A stretch of 64,000 nt of DNA from Algoriphagus marinus (lineage in GTDB: Bacteria; Bacteroidota; Bacteroidia; Cytophagales; Cyclobacteriaceae): NCBI RefSeq assembly GCF_001936475.1, contig NZ_MSPQ01000005.1, positions 310,001-374,000 on the forward strand, in the 5' to 3' direction. Shown here piece by piece: positions 1-8,639 of the stretch. Below the pieces are notes generated by a model that was not told the origin of the DNA, did not search any database, and saw nothing but the letters and a program-made list of their open reading frames with translations. The first letter of the stretch is position 1; each line of letters starts with the position of its first letter. The translations under genes were made by a program, and so were the position numbers.

Positions 1-143
1 AATAATTGATCGAAATAGGTAACAGCCTCCTTCCAAGACTGAGTATCCATTTTCTCCATTCCAGCGATCATCAATTCTTCTTCACTAGGACTACAACTTA
101 CCAGCGCAATCAATGTCACGGCTATAAATAAAAGCTTTTTCAC
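1..143 (-). CDS. Lipoprotein fragment (5' part only)
   Basis: The first 47 codons or so of a gene that continues beyond the left edge. It starts with GTG at 143 (reads VKKLLFIAVTLIALVSC). A lysine-containing n-region, a hydrophobic core and a VSC lipobox indicate a signal-peptidase-II lipoprotein. After the cysteine come an acidic stretch and a helical segment (GMEKMDTQSWKEAVTYFDQL) that resembles the start of a TPR-like repeat, but too little is present to name a family. No in-frame ATG is seen just upstream, so GTG is preferred. The start lies 43 bases from the thioesterase stop codon on the same strand. Confidence 0.6.
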   Translation of the reverse strand, partial: MKKLLFIAVTLIALVSCSPSEEELMIAGMEKMDTQSWKEAVTYFDQL

Positions 144-185
144 AGAATAAAATTTTGGGCAAAGATAGGGGTTAGACTAATTAGA

Positions 186-623
186 TCAGTCTTTGAGCGA
201 AAGTTTCTCCCGAAACGCCACAGGAATCGATGTCGGCTTCATGGTCTTCATATCTACGGAGACCATCACACATTTGCAATGCGAAAACGTAACTGACTTT
301 CCCTGCTTCGTAGTTCCGATCAAGTATTGTTCGATGTCAAATGAGGAATTTCCCAAGCGAGTGCACTTGACCAATCCTTGAATTTGATCCTCCAGGTGGA
401 TTGGACGAAAATAATCGATCTCAACTCTACCAACCACAGTTCCTACTTCCATTACATTCCAATCGCAGAAATCATTGAGAAAAGCAGCTCGGGCATGTTC
501 AAAATAACTAAAATAAACCCCATTATTGACATGCATGTAGCCGTCAATATCTGAGAAACGAATCTGAATAGGAATCGAAAAGTCAAACTCTTGAGCAAGA
601 GTTGCAGGATCAGCTTTCTGCAT
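186..623 (-). CDS. Acyl-CoA thioesterase, 4HBT/YbgC-FadM hotdog family
   Basis: A 145-residue single hotdog-domain protein. The family signature RFSDIDGYMHVNNGVYF sits at residues 22-38. Its second aspartate (D27) aligns with the catalytic Asp of 4-hydroxybenzoyl-CoA thioesterase, and HVNN with the conserved active-site helix start. Family members hydrolyse acyl-CoA thioesters in the cytoplasm; the substrate cannot be read from sequence. The start codon lies 3 bases after the Nudix stop codon, so it is probably the last or near-last gene of the comEC-recQ-Nudix run. Length is normal for the family. Confidence 0.88.
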   Translation of the reverse strand: MQKADPATLAQEFDFSIPIQIRFSDIDGYMHVNNGVYFSYFEHARAAFLNDFCDWNVMEVGTVVGRVEIDYFRPIHLEDQIQGLVKCTRLGNSSFDIEQYLIGTTKQGKSVTFSHCKCVMVSVDMKTMKPTSIPVAFREKLSLKD

Positions 624-626
624 GAA

Positions 627-1178
627 TTATAATAGAATTTCGGATTTACTGGTTTTTTCAAGCATTCGAAGGATTGACGGATTGTACCCAATCACATCCT
701 GAACAGAGTCAAAGGCAACCCATGCCAAGGAAATACTCTCGTCATTCTTCTGCAAAGGTTCTGCAATATCTGCTTCCAAAATATATCGGACGTCAAAGTG
801 AAAGTGCTCCGGTACATGCGGTCGCTCCGGAATAATATGCTTATCCAAATCAAAAATGGTCTCGTCCACGAATCTCAAACTTTTCAGACCACTTTCTTCT
901 GTAGCTTCTTTCATTGCTACTTCAAGCAAATCTTCATTCCCATCTGCGTGTCCTCCAAGCTGAAGCCAGCGACCTAGCTTACGATGAAGGGTCAACAGCG
1001 TATGCGTCCGCTTGCGGTTTACGATCCAAGCTGAGGCAGTAAAATGACCATCCAATCGTTCCCTTTTGTAAGCGAGTGAATCTTCTGTCAATTTCAAAAA
1101 ATCATTTATGAAACTTGATTCTTCCTCGTAGGGAGTCCGATACTTGCTAAGTTGCTTACTAAATTCTAATCTATCCAT
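627..1178 (-). CDS. Nudix hydrolase
   Basis: A 183-residue protein with a Nudix box starting at G76: G-x5-E82-x7-K90-E91-AT-E94-E95-S-G97-L98. Lys replaces the usual Arg of the REUXEE core, while the metal-binding glutamates are present. The preceding WLQLGGHADG segment is typical of the MutT/ADP-ribose pyrophosphatase-like fold. The likely reaction is hydrolysis of a nucleoside diphosphate linked to another moiety; the substrate is unknown. The start at 1178 abuts the stop of the upstream unknown gene (1179), which indicates translational coupling. Confidence 0.9.
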   Translation of the reverse strand: MDRLEFSKQLSKYRTPYEEESSFINDFLKLTEDSLAYKRERLDGHFTASAWIVNRKRTHTLLTLHRKLGRWLQLGGHADGNEDLLEVAMKEATEESGLKSLRFVDETIFDLDKHIIPERPHVPEHFHFDVRYILEADIAEPLQKNDESISLAWVAFDSVQDVIGYNPSILRMLEKTSKSEILL

Positions 1179-1772
1179 TTATCTTTTTTCAAATAATCCA
1201 TCCAAAAACTCATCAAAAGGCTTGGGGTCCTCATACAAGCGATCTGAGTAAAAGGTCGCCAACACTTTTAAGTAACTAGGCTGATTATTAAGGGTTATTT
1301 TTTCAATTGCCACATTTCCATAAAGCTGAGAAATTAGGGCATTTTCTTCGGGTATTTGCAAGGGAGGCTTGAAATAAAACTTCTCCGTAGATCTCACCTG
1401 CTCGTTGATTTCCTCCAATTTGCGATCAAGACTTACCTGCTTGTATCCCAAAGCTAAAACTCGCTGGGCAAATGCCAAGAAAAGCATTGAAAATGTTTCA
1501 GGTGTCAAGGGTTCTTCATAAGTCACTGCAAAGCCTTTTGCATATTTTGAATCCAAGATATGCACCTGGGGAGATTCATTGACCTGAAGTTTTTTGAAGG
1601 CGTAGCTTTTGTAAATTTTCTCCAAAACTGAAATGCCCTCTGCACTATAAGACCAATTCTCCGCCACTTCACTATCAAGCTCTTTCAGCTCAAAGTTTTC
1701 CTTATGATTCAAAGGAATCTTTTCCGATGACTTAAACACTTTTTGATACAAATCATCGAAGAAGTTACCCAT
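1179..1772 (-). CDS. Conserved-looking protein of unknown function next to recQ
   Basis: A 197-residue soluble protein with no signal peptide or membrane segment. I do not recognise a domain. It is acidic at the N-terminus, with a central predicted helix pair (residues about 90-115, ending in QRVLALGYKQVSLDRK) and an FLDGLFEKR C-terminus. Its start overlaps the end of recQ by 8 bases (1765-1772) and its stop directly precedes the Nudix start. It is therefore almost certainly co-translated in the recQ operon and is a real gene. A role in DNA repair is suggested only by position. Confidence 0.75.
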   Translation of the reverse strand: MGNFFDDLYQKVFKSSEKIPLNHKENFELKELDSEVAENWSYSAEGISVLEKIYKSYAFKKLQVNESPQVHILDSKYAKGFAVTYEEPLTPETFSMLFLAFAQRVLALGYKQVSLDRKLEEINEQVRSTEKFYFKPPLQIPEENALISQLYGNVAIEKITLNNQPSYLKVLATFYSDRLYEDPKPFDEFLDGLFEKR

Positions 1773-3687
1773 TTGTTGTTAAAGTAAATTTGCCGGAAGC
1801 AAGTTGATTGACAGTTCCTTCATCCTCCATCAGTCGAAGGATTTTAAGGTTTTTTTCAGATGCAGGCAGATTCAAGCTATCGAATACCTGACGTTCTGTT
1901 AACTCCCTGTGATTGGTTAAAGTTTCCACAATCTTGTTTTTAAGCTTGATTTCGACTGTTTCTGGGGACTTTGATTTCCTATCAGAAATGCACCAATCGC
2001 AAACACCACAAACCTTATCAGCACTTTCTCCGAAATACTCTTGAATGAATTGCGTTCTGCATATCTGATTTTGATGCCCATAGGCCACCATTTTTGTGGC
2101 TTTTTCTAAGGTCAGTTCCCTCCTTAGTTTGATTCGGTTAAAATTCAAAGGCAGCTTGCCCGCGTCATATCTAGGAGTTAGAAAAGTGATTTGGGGTTTG
2201 TCCTTTCGCTGATCATAGACCATGACCTCTAGCTGCTCCAACTGCTTGAGTGATTTGATCAGATCATGCTCTTTCATTTCTAAAGATTTTGCAAGTTTAG
2301 ATTCATTGATAGTGATGTATTCTGAGAATACATTTCCACCATAGGTCCGCATGATGATTTTTACCAAGGGATCCAATTTTGCATAAGCAATCTGAACTTC
2401 ATAAAGCCTTGAAGGATCTACCGAAAAATGGATTTTTGAAGGAGAATAATAACTCTCACTCAATCCTATAAAGCCTTCTTCTTCCAAAACCTTAAGTGCA
2501 TAAAAGGTCTCTAGAATCCCCAGGTTATAGGTCTGAGCAAATTCATTCCATTCAAAATCGAAACTGCTGAGCATATTACTTCCAACAGCTATTCTAAAGT
2601 AGTTTGCCAGACATTGATAGACTTTTCTGAGAAAATCAATAGGCGGATACACAAGTGCAGCCCGCTCCAAAATTTGCTCAAAATCATTCTCATTTGCCAA
2701 TAAAACAGCATAGGCTTTCTTCCCATCCCTACCAGCACGACCAGCTTCCTGATAGTAATTTTCAAGATTTTCGGGAATATCACTGTGAATCACCACCCGC
2801 ACATCTGGCTTGTCAATCCCCATTCCAAACGCATTGGTACTTACTATCACTCGAACCTGATTTGTCTTCCATGCCTCCTGCTTTTGATTTCGATCCTCCA
2901 TCGAAAGACCTGCATGATAGGCTGCAGCCGAAATCCCCAATTGATAAAGCGATTTTGCAATCTGGTGAGTTGCCTGTCGGTTTCGCACATACCAAATAGC
3001 CGAACCTGGGATTCGACTCAGAATCTCCAATCCTTTCTCAAGTTTGTTTTCTATCAGCCTTACGCTGTAACTCAAGTTATCCCGAGCAAAACTTTTCCTG
3101 AAAAAATTGGGGTTTTTCATCTCCAACTTTTCCTGAATGTCTTTGCAGACTTGCGGCGTAGCTGAAGCAGTCAGGGCAAGGATAGGTATTTTGGGATGAA
3201 AAGCCCTGATCGCGGCAATCTCCAGGTAAGACGGTCTAAAATCATATCCCCATTGGGAAATACAATGCGCTTCATCAACAGCGATAAGATTGATATTCAT
3301 CTGCTTAAAGCGCTCCAAGAATAAATCTGACTTTAATCGCTCTGGAGAAACGTATAAGAATTTATAATCTCCATAGATACAATTGTCAAGTACCCGATCA
3401 ATCTCTCTCAAACTCATCCCTGAATAGATCGCTGAAGCTTTGATTCCTTTTGCCTTCAGGCCATCTACCTGATCTTTCATTAAGGCAATCAGGGGACTTA
3501 CCACCAGGCAAATCCCTGGAGCCACCAGGCCGGGAATTTGGAAGCAAAGCGATTTCCCTCCACCCGTTGGCAAAAGCGCAAGCGTATCCTTCCCTTCCAA
3601 GACTGATTCGATAATCAGGTCTTGAACCGGTCTAAAGTCAGCATGACCAAAAACCTGCTGAAGGATTTCTTTAGCTTTTTGCAGCAT
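1765..3687 (-). CDS. recQ: ATP-dependent DNA helicase RecQ
   Basis: A 640-residue superfamily 2 helicase, close to the usual RecQ length. The Walker A region LLPTGGGKS is at 39-47, motif II VDEAH at about 137-141 and the aromatic-rich loop CISQWGYDFRPSY at 142-154. The helicase-C domain has STNAFGMGIDKPDVR and the QEAGRAGRDG motif VI. A RecQ-type zinc-binding site follows (CRTQFIQEYF...CGVCDWC, four Cys), then a winged-helix segment. A canonical HRDC domain is not obvious; the last 65 residues form a short helical tail. It unwinds 3'-5' DNA in recombination and replication-fork repair. The crotonase stop codon adjoins its start. Confidence 0.97.
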   Translation of the reverse strand: MLQKAKEILQQVFGHADFRPVQDLIIESVLEGKDTLALLPTGGGKSLCFQIPGLVAPGICLVVSPLIALMKDQVDGLKAKGIKASAIYSGMSLREIDRVLDNCIYGDYKFLYVSPERLKSDLFLERFKQMNINLIAVDEAHCISQWGYDFRPSYLEIAAIRAFHPKIPILALTASATPQVCKDIQEKLEMKNPNFFRKSFARDNLSYSVRLIENKLEKGLEILSRIPGSAIWYVRNRQATHQIAKSLYQLGISAAAYHAGLSMEDRNQKQEAWKTNQVRVIVSTNAFGMGIDKPDVRVVIHSDIPENLENYYQEAGRAGRDGKKAYAVLLANENDFEQILERAALVYPPIDFLRKVYQCLANYFRIAVGSNMLSSFDFEWNEFAQTYNLGILETFYALKVLEEEGFIGLSESYYSPSKIHFSVDPSRLYEVQIAYAKLDPLVKIIMRTYGGNVFSEYITINESKLAKSLEMKEHDLIKSLKQLEQLEVMVYDQRKDKPQITFLTPRYDAGKLPLNFNRIKLRRELTLEKATKMVAYGHQNQICRTQFIQEYFGESADKVCGVCDWCISDRKSKSPETVEIKLKNKIVETLTNHRELTERQVFDSLNLPASEKNLKILRLMEDEGTVNQLASGKFTLTTNG

Positions 3688-4464
3688 TTACCATTCAGGT
3701 TTAGTTTTTTGAAGAAAAGCCGAGATTCCTTTTTTACAATCCGGATGAGCCCTTGCTCTCGCATTCAATTCTGCAGCATAATTGAGAGATTTTTCCCGGG
3801 ATTCTCTGTTCAATTCTCTCAGAAGAAGCTTCGTCTCGCGCAAGGAAAAAGTTGAATTTTTAAGAATTAATTTATCTGCAAAATCACGGACAGACTTTTG
3901 CAAAAATTCAGAGGAAACAACTTCTGTAATCAGTCCCAGTTCAGCTGCTTTTGAAGAAGAAATTAATTGCCCAGAAAGTAATAACTCCTGAGTTTTTGCG
4001 CCACCGATTTGCTCCTGCAAAAATACAGAAACCAATGCAGGCACGAATCCTATGGCTACCTCTGTATAGCCAAAAAGTGCATCTGGAACTGCGAATGCAA
4101 AATCACAAACCGTTGCCAATCCGCAACCTCCTGCTAAAGCATGCCCCTGAAGCTCAGCTATGACAACTTTGGGAAAATTGTAAATCAGGTCAAACAACCC
4201 CCTTAATCTTTGGCTGTCTTCCAGATTCTCTTCGTAGGTGAAATCCTGCAACTGCTGCAAATAAGCCAAATCTGCTCCTGCACAAAATGCTTTTCCATTC
4301 GCTCTAAGGATAATCACCTTTACTTCATCATTTATTTTCATCGCCTCAAAAGCAGAAATCAAACCTGAGATCAGTTCAGGACTTAAGGCATTCCGCTTTT
4401 CTGGTCGATTAAGAGTGATAAAACCGATTCGATCGGCAACTTGGGTGAGTACAGCTTCATTCAT
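3688..4464 (-). CDS. Enoyl-CoA hydratase/isomerase family protein
   Basis: A 258-residue crotonase-fold protein. Oxyanion-hole segments are AFCAGADL (about 59-66) and GHALAGGCGLA (about 107-117). One acidic catalytic position is E135 in FGYTEVAIGFVPA. The second catalytic Glu of true hydratases, normally just after the GGG loop, is not evident: the loop reads GGCGLATVCD. The exact reaction is therefore uncertain; a methylglutaconyl-CoA-hydratase-like or isomerase role is possible. It acts in cytoplasmic acyl-CoA metabolism. It lies between comEC (61 bases upstream) and recQ (no gap). Confidence 0.9.
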   Translation of the reverse strand: MNEAVLTQVADRIGFITLNRPEKRNALSPELISGLISAFEAMKINDEVKVIILRANGKAFCAGADLAYLQQLQDFTYEENLEDSQRLRGLFDLIYNFPKVVIAELQGHALAGGCGLATVCDFAFAVPDALFGYTEVAIGFVPALVSVFLQEQIGGAKTQELLLSGQLISSSKAAELGLITEVVSSEFLQKSVRDFADKLILKNSTFSLRETKLLLRELNRESREKSLNYAAELNARARAHPDCKKGISAFLQKTKPEW

Positions 4465-4525
4465 TTGGGCTAATTCTTGTTTGCATGAAGTTAGGTTCAG
4501 AAAAATCCAAAGCCAAAAAGGTAGC

Positions 4526-6463
4526 CTAAAAAACTATTCGAATAGCAGATTCATTGAGCGAAACCGAATCACTTAAATTTGTTTCCACCCACTTCCCATC
4601 TTCCCAAACCTGAATTAATTTAGGTTTTTGAGAGACAAAGTGGAATGTCATTTTTGAATCGTCAAAACGAATAGGAGATGGGAAAATTGATTTTTTGTCT
4701 TCATCCAAAAACATCATGAACATTGGGTTTGGGAATCGGTCCCATTCATTCGCTATCCGACTTGGATCTACCAAATAGCTCAAATTTTCAGGTTTTATTC
4801 CTTGATTCCAAGAATAAAGGTTCCCCTCCAGATTATAATCGATGGCAAACCCATCTTTGCTTTGGTAAACCAATAGCTCTTCCGAAGGCTTGGAAATCTC
4901 TTTTTCCAATTGAACTCCAGACCAAATCAATATTAAAACAAAAAGAAAGTAGACAAGATTTTTCCTTTTGGACATGGCCCAAGAAGCCCATATCAGTAAG
5001 ATTACCCAAATCAAAATCATACTGGAAAAATCGATGGTAAGCCGATCCAATTTTCCACCGGGGATCAGTTGAATCAATTGTATGATGAAGTTTTGAAGCC
5101 AGATTAACAACGATAAAATCCAGCCTAGGAAATCGCCTAAGTAAGGGATCCAACCAAGAAGCATCAACGGAACGCCAATTTGCATGATCAAAAAGGCAAT
5201 TGGAATAACAAACAGATTCCCCAAAAGGAAATAAGTAGGGAAAACATGAAAATAAAAAATAGATAAGGGAAAAGTAGCCAATTGAGCAGCTAAACTGACA
5301 CTAGTTAGCTGCCATAGATACTCCGAAAAACGATTCGAGGGAAGCCACCAATTCAAAATCAAAGGTTGGATCAAAACGATCCCTCCTACTGCAAGGTATG
5401 ACAGCTGAAATCCCACTTCGAAAATGACAGCTGGATTTTGAGCTATCATAAGCATCGCAGAGAAGGCCAAAATATTGAAAATCGAAGGTTTTCGTTCCCG
5501 CATCTGACCCAAAGAAAGCAGACTGAACATAGTCGCTGCACGGACAACTGATGGAGACAGACCTGTTAAAAATGCATAAACCCAAATCAACAGGACTACA
5601 AAAAGAAGGTAAATCTTCGCCCATTTTTTACTCAATTTCAAAGGCTTCAATAGCATTAGAAAAAGCGCATAAATAATCCCAACATGCAATCCTGAAACAG
5701 CTAGTATGTGCATGACCCCTGCTTGAACATAGCCATCTCTGATGTTGGGATCCAAATATTGCTTCTGTCCAAGCAAAAGTGCCAAAGCTATTTGTTCTGA
5801 ATCAGGATCGGGAATTTTATCCTGAAGAAGCTTCCCTATCTTGAATCTAAGGTGAGAAAGTACATGCTGCGGTTTTGTGGAAATGGAAGAGTCTAAAACG
5901 ACAAAATTTTTAGATAAAAACTGCCGCGAAAAGATCCCTTTTCTAGCCAGAAAACCCTTGTAATTGAATTCATTCGGATTTGAAGGTGCCGAAATAGATT
6001 CCGGCTCTGACTTTACCCAAATAATCTGTCCTGGCAAAAATGGAGTTTGACTTTGATGATAGACCAAGACTTTCTCATCCGATTTAACCCAAACTCCATC
6101 TGTCGAAACTGCCTTTACTTGAAGCAAATTTTCAAAGGAATTGGGTTTCGCCACATCATATTGAGTCACTTCGGCTAGATATCCTTCAATAGTTTCAGAA
6201 TTCTGAAAAGCAGTTTGCGAAGCTTCATTTAACCTTACCAAGAAAATTCCAGTAAGAAAAAGTAACCCATAGCCAATTCCGCCTAGCAAAAGTCCTTTTC
6301 TTGTAAAACTCACTTTGTATAAAATGAAACCATAGATCAATAAACCTGCTACCAAGAGAGTGAGAACCAAACCAAAATCTGGAAATGCAATTCTCTTAGA
6401 AAGCAATATTCCGCCAATCAAAATGGGGAGATACCGTAAAAATGGATAGTCAGCAAACCTCAT
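4526..6463 (-). CDS. comEC: ComEC/Rec2-family DNA-uptake channel protein lacking the C-terminal nuclease-like domain
   Basis: A 645-residue polytopic membrane protein. The N-terminal third has several membrane spans, then a soluble DUF4131-like OB-fold region (about residues 90-200, ending NEFNYKGFLARKGIF). The Competence domain follows, with the diagnostic HILAVSGLHVGIIYALF and many helices. The roughly 110-residue C-terminal tail has no HxHxDH motif, so the metallo-beta-lactamase domain of Gram-positive ComEC is absent, as in some Bacteroidota homologues. It should form the inner-membrane channel for single-stranded DNA during transformation. It is first of the run towards the thioesterase, after the terminator at 6504-6529. 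Confidence 0.93.
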   Translation of the reverse strand: MRFADYPFLRYLPILIGGILLSKRIAFPDFGLVLTLLVAGLLIYGFILYKVSFTRKGLLLGGIGYGLLFLTGIFLVRLNEASQTAFQNSETIEGYLAEVTQYDVAKPNSFENLLQVKAVSTDGVWVKSDEKVLVYHQSQTPFLPGQIIWVKSEPESISAPSNPNEFNYKGFLARKGIFSRQFLSKNFVVLDSSISTKPQHVLSHLRFKIGKLLQDKIPDPDSEQIALALLLGQKQYLDPNIRDGYVQAGVMHILAVSGLHVGIIYALFLMLLKPLKLSKKWAKIYLLFVVLLIWVYAFLTGLSPSVVRAATMFSLLSLGQMRERKPSIFNILAFSAMLMIAQNPAVIFEVGFQLSYLAVGGIVLIQPLILNWWLPSNRFSEYLWQLTSVSLAAQLATFPLSIFYFHVFPTYFLLGNLFVIPIAFLIMQIGVPLMLLGWIPYLGDFLGWILSLLIWLQNFIIQLIQLIPGGKLDRLTIDFSSMILIWVILLIWASWAMSKRKNLVYFLFVLILIWSGVQLEKEISKPSEELLVYQSKDGFAIDYNLEGNLYSWNQGIKPENLSYLVDPSRIANEWDRFPNPMFMMFLDEDKKSIFPSPIRFDDSKMTFHFVSQKPKLIQVWEDGKWVETNLSDSVSLNESAIRIVF

Positions 6464-6503
6464 TGTGAAAAAAATTAAAACCTTAATTTACAATTAAAGG
6501 CGC

Positions 6504-6529
6504 AAAAAAAAGGCCCAAGGTGGGCCTTT
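6504..6529 (-). terminator. Rho-independent terminator downstream of the beta-barrel gene
   Basis: A 9-bp perfect stem (AAAGGCCCA at 6509-6517 with TGGGCCTTT at 6521-6529) and a 3-base loop. On the minus strand it is followed by seven T (complement of the A run 6504-6510). It separates the 6548-7111 gene from comEC. Confidence 0.85.
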
Positions 6530-6547
6530 AATTAATTTTTATTTGGA

Positions 6548-7111
6548 TTAAAATCTATACCCTAAACTAAATCCTCCATTCACCTCTACAGCAGAAAACC
6601 GATCAGAAACTTCGCTGCTAAATCCTCGAGCAATGCTAGCATAAGGCCCAAATGCAAAATTTTGGGAAAACTCCCACTTATACCCCACTCCTGCACCGAG
6701 AATGAATGCATTCATATTTGTAGTGACCAAATCCCCATTTTCTACTTCCTCAAAATCTCCAAATCGAAGTTTTGCAAGTGGGTAAATGTAAAATCTACCA
6801 TTTTCGTTATCTCCGAAATAAAAGTTCAGAGCTGCTTGAACTGAGTTTGTTTTGTAGTTTTTGTCCCCACTCTGAGAATTATAGCCAAATCGATCATTAA
6901 TATGAAGTTGTAAATCTAAGGAATGATCTTCACCCAAGTACTTCTCATAACCCAACTCAACCGAAGCTAACACGATAAGATTTAAAAAATTAACTTTTAC
7001 TTCATTGGAGAAATCACCTGTATTTCTACTGCTACTCGAAATAACATCTTGGCTGTATCCGCTAATAGCGAAGGCCAAAATTAATGCAAGAGATAAAATT
7101 GTTTTTTTCAT
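6548..7111 (-). CDS. Outer-membrane beta-barrel protein, small porin-like
   Basis: A 187-residue protein with a clear type I signal peptide (MKKTILSLALILAFAISGYSQ, cleaved after SYSQ-like AxQ). The mature part has alternating hydrophobic/polar strands and ends in an aromatic C-terminus (FSLGYRF), as expected for an outer-membrane barrel recognised by the BAM complex. About eight strands can be guessed. The function is unknown; similar small barrels are abundant in Bacteroidota. It sits 29 bases after the GNAT gene and ends just before a good terminator, so it is the last gene of the phoH unit. Confidence 0.75.
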   Translation of the reverse strand: MKKTILSLALILAFAISGYSQDVISSSSRNTGDFSNEVKVNFLNLIVLASVELGYEKYLGEDHSLDLQLHINDRFGYNSQSGDKNYKTNSVQAALNFYFGDNENGRFYIYPLAKLRFGDFEEVENGDLVTTNMNAFILGAGVGYKWEFSQNFAFGPYASIARGFSSEVSDRFSAVEVNGGFSLGYRF

Positions 7112-7140
7112 GATTATGTCGTTAAGGTGAAGATAAAAAC

Positions 7141-7575
7141 CTAGCTCCGTTCCATTTTAAAATGCAAGATATTACATTCCTCAAAAATATCTCCTACTTT
7201 CTTAAAACCGAATTTTTCATAGAGCGAAATTGCTAAAATTTGAGAGTGTAAATATTTTGTTTTAGAATCTGCATTCGAATGAGTCGCGATATCCTCCAAT
7301 ACATATTGGACCAATGCTTGACCAATTCCTTTTCCTCTGGCTTCCTTTAAAACTGCAAATCGCTCTAATTTCACTCCTTTTTCAGTAAATCTCCATCTAG
7401 CTGTGCCGACCGGAGTTCCTTCAAGCTTGGCTAAAAAATGAAAAGACGAATCTTCAAATTCATCACATTCATCTTCTGCATTCACTTTCTGCTCTTCTAC
7501 AAAAACCTCCTTTCGGATCTTAAAAGCAGAATCCAGCTCATTCTGATCAGTTATTTTTTCTACTTGCAGACTCAC
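7141..7575 (-). CDS. GNAT family N-acetyltransferase (ElaA/YjcF-like)
   Basis: A 144-residue single GNAT domain. The N-terminal IRKEVFVEEQKV block (about 21-32) is typical of the ElaA/YjcF subgroup. The acetyl-CoA-binding motif A is LERFAVLKEARGKGIGQALV (about 71-90, RGKGIG pyrophosphate loop), and motif B has ISLYEKFGFKKVGD near the C-terminus. It transfers an acetyl group from acetyl-CoA to an unknown amine. Its first 29 bases overlap the end of phoH (7547-7575), so the two are translationally coupled. Confidence 0.9.
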   Translation of the reverse strand: MSLQVEKITDQNELDSAFKIRKEVFVEEQKVNAEDECDEFEDSSFHFLAKLEGTPVGTARWRFTEKGVKLERFAVLKEARGKGIGQALVQYVLEDIATHSNADSKTKYLHSQILAISLYEKFGFKKVGDIFEECNILHFKMERS

Positions 7576-8533
7576 TTTTCGCTATTTCTTTGACTGCTTC
7601 ATCTTTCTCGTAAGCCTCAATAATGGCTTTTACTAATTTATGTCGAATCACATCTTTGCCACTAAGACTCACTACACCTATTCCCTTTACTCCGTTCAGA
7701 ATCTTAAGTGCCTCCGATAAACCAGATTTCTGCCTTATTGGTAAGTCAACCTGTGTTTGATCTCCGGTGATGATTACCTTAGAGTTTGGACCCATTCGAG
7801 TCAAGAACATTTTAATCTGCTCACTGGTGGTATTTTGAGCCTCATCAAGCAATACAAATGCATCGTGCAAGGTTCTACCTCGCATGTAAGCCAGAGGAGC
7901 AATTTCAATCACTCTTGTTTCCTGGTAATATTTCAGCTTTTCCGGCGGAACCATATCCTGAAGTGCATCATAGATTGGTCTTAGGTATGGATCCAGTTTC
8001 TCCTGGAGATCTCCTGGAAGAAAACCAAGATTTTCTCCCGCCTCCACCGCTGGTCTAGTAATGATGATTCGCTTCACTTCGCGATTTTTCAAAGCCCTCA
8101 CTGCTAAAGCTACAGCGATATAAGTCTTTCCAGTACCTGCAGGCCCCAGCGCGAAGACGAGATCATTCTTCATGGCTGCTTCTACAAGCTTCCGCTGATT
8201 GGGAGATTTTGGTTTGATGACAAGGCCTTTGTTTCCAAAAACAATGACCTGATCCCGATTAGCCTCCTCAAAAGGAATTCCTTCAACATCGAGGTAGTCT
8301 TTAACATTTTCAGGAGTTAGGTGACCAAACCGATCAAAATGGGAAAGCAAAAGGTTGATTACATCGTTTATCCGAAGGATTTCTGGTGCTCCCCCTTGAA
8401 TTCTGATTTCATTTCCTCTTGAAATTATTTTGCTCTGGGGAAAGGCTGCGGCAATTTGCCTGATGTTCTCATTTGCCTGACCTAAAAATTCTGCCAGGGG
8501 GACATTTTCTAAAGTGATTACTTTTTCGACCAA
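7547..8533 (-). CDS. phoH: PhoH-like P-loop ATPase
   Basis: A 328-residue protein of normal length. The N-terminal region (1-105) resembles the extension of PhoH/YbeZ proteins. The Walker A motif GPAGTGKT is at 130-137, ITRPAVEAGENLGFLPGD follows, and Walker B/DEAQN appears as FVLLDEAQNTTSEQI with the sensor segment VIITGDQTQVDLP. Family members are RNA-associated ATPases linked to ribosome maturation and to YbeY. It is first in a unit with the GNAT and beta-barrel genes. A weak minus-strand -7 match (complement of TACTTTTG) lies at 8608-8615. Confidence 0.95.
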   Translation of the reverse strand: MVEKVITLENVPLAEFLGQANENIRQIAAAFPQSKIISRGNEIRIQGGAPEILRINDVINLLLSHFDRFGHLTPENVKDYLDVEGIPFEEANRDQVIVFGNKGLVIKPKSPNQRKLVEAAMKNDLVFALGPAGTGKTYIAVALAVRALKNREVKRIIITRPAVEAGENLGFLPGDLQEKLDPYLRPIYDALQDMVPPEKLKYYQETRVIEIAPLAYMRGRTLHDAFVLLDEAQNTTSEQIKMFLTRMGPNSKVIITGDQTQVDLPIRQKSGLSEALKILNGVKGIGVVSLSGKDVIRHKLVKAIIEAYEKDEAVKEIAKSESASRKNN

Positions 8534-8582
8534 GCTGATATATTGATTTAATTTTTCTCTAAGGGCAAAAGATTAAAATTTC

Positions 8583-8590
8583 TATTTTTG
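8583..8590 (+). promoter_or_regulatory. Candidate Bacteroidota -7 element for the SAM adenosyltransferase gene
   Basis: TATTTTTG matches the TAnnTTTG consensus exactly, about 50 bases before the start codon at 8640. No good -33 TTG lies at the usual spacing, so this is tentative. Confidence 0.35.
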
Positions 8591-8639
8591 TTCGAATCCC
8601 TCCTTAACAAAAGTACAAAATTTTAATTGACTTGCTTCT

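Noticed and set aside
5301..5624. 107-codon minus-strand ORF within comEC
   Set aside because: Same strand, other frame; Cys-rich shadow of a hydrophobic coding region.
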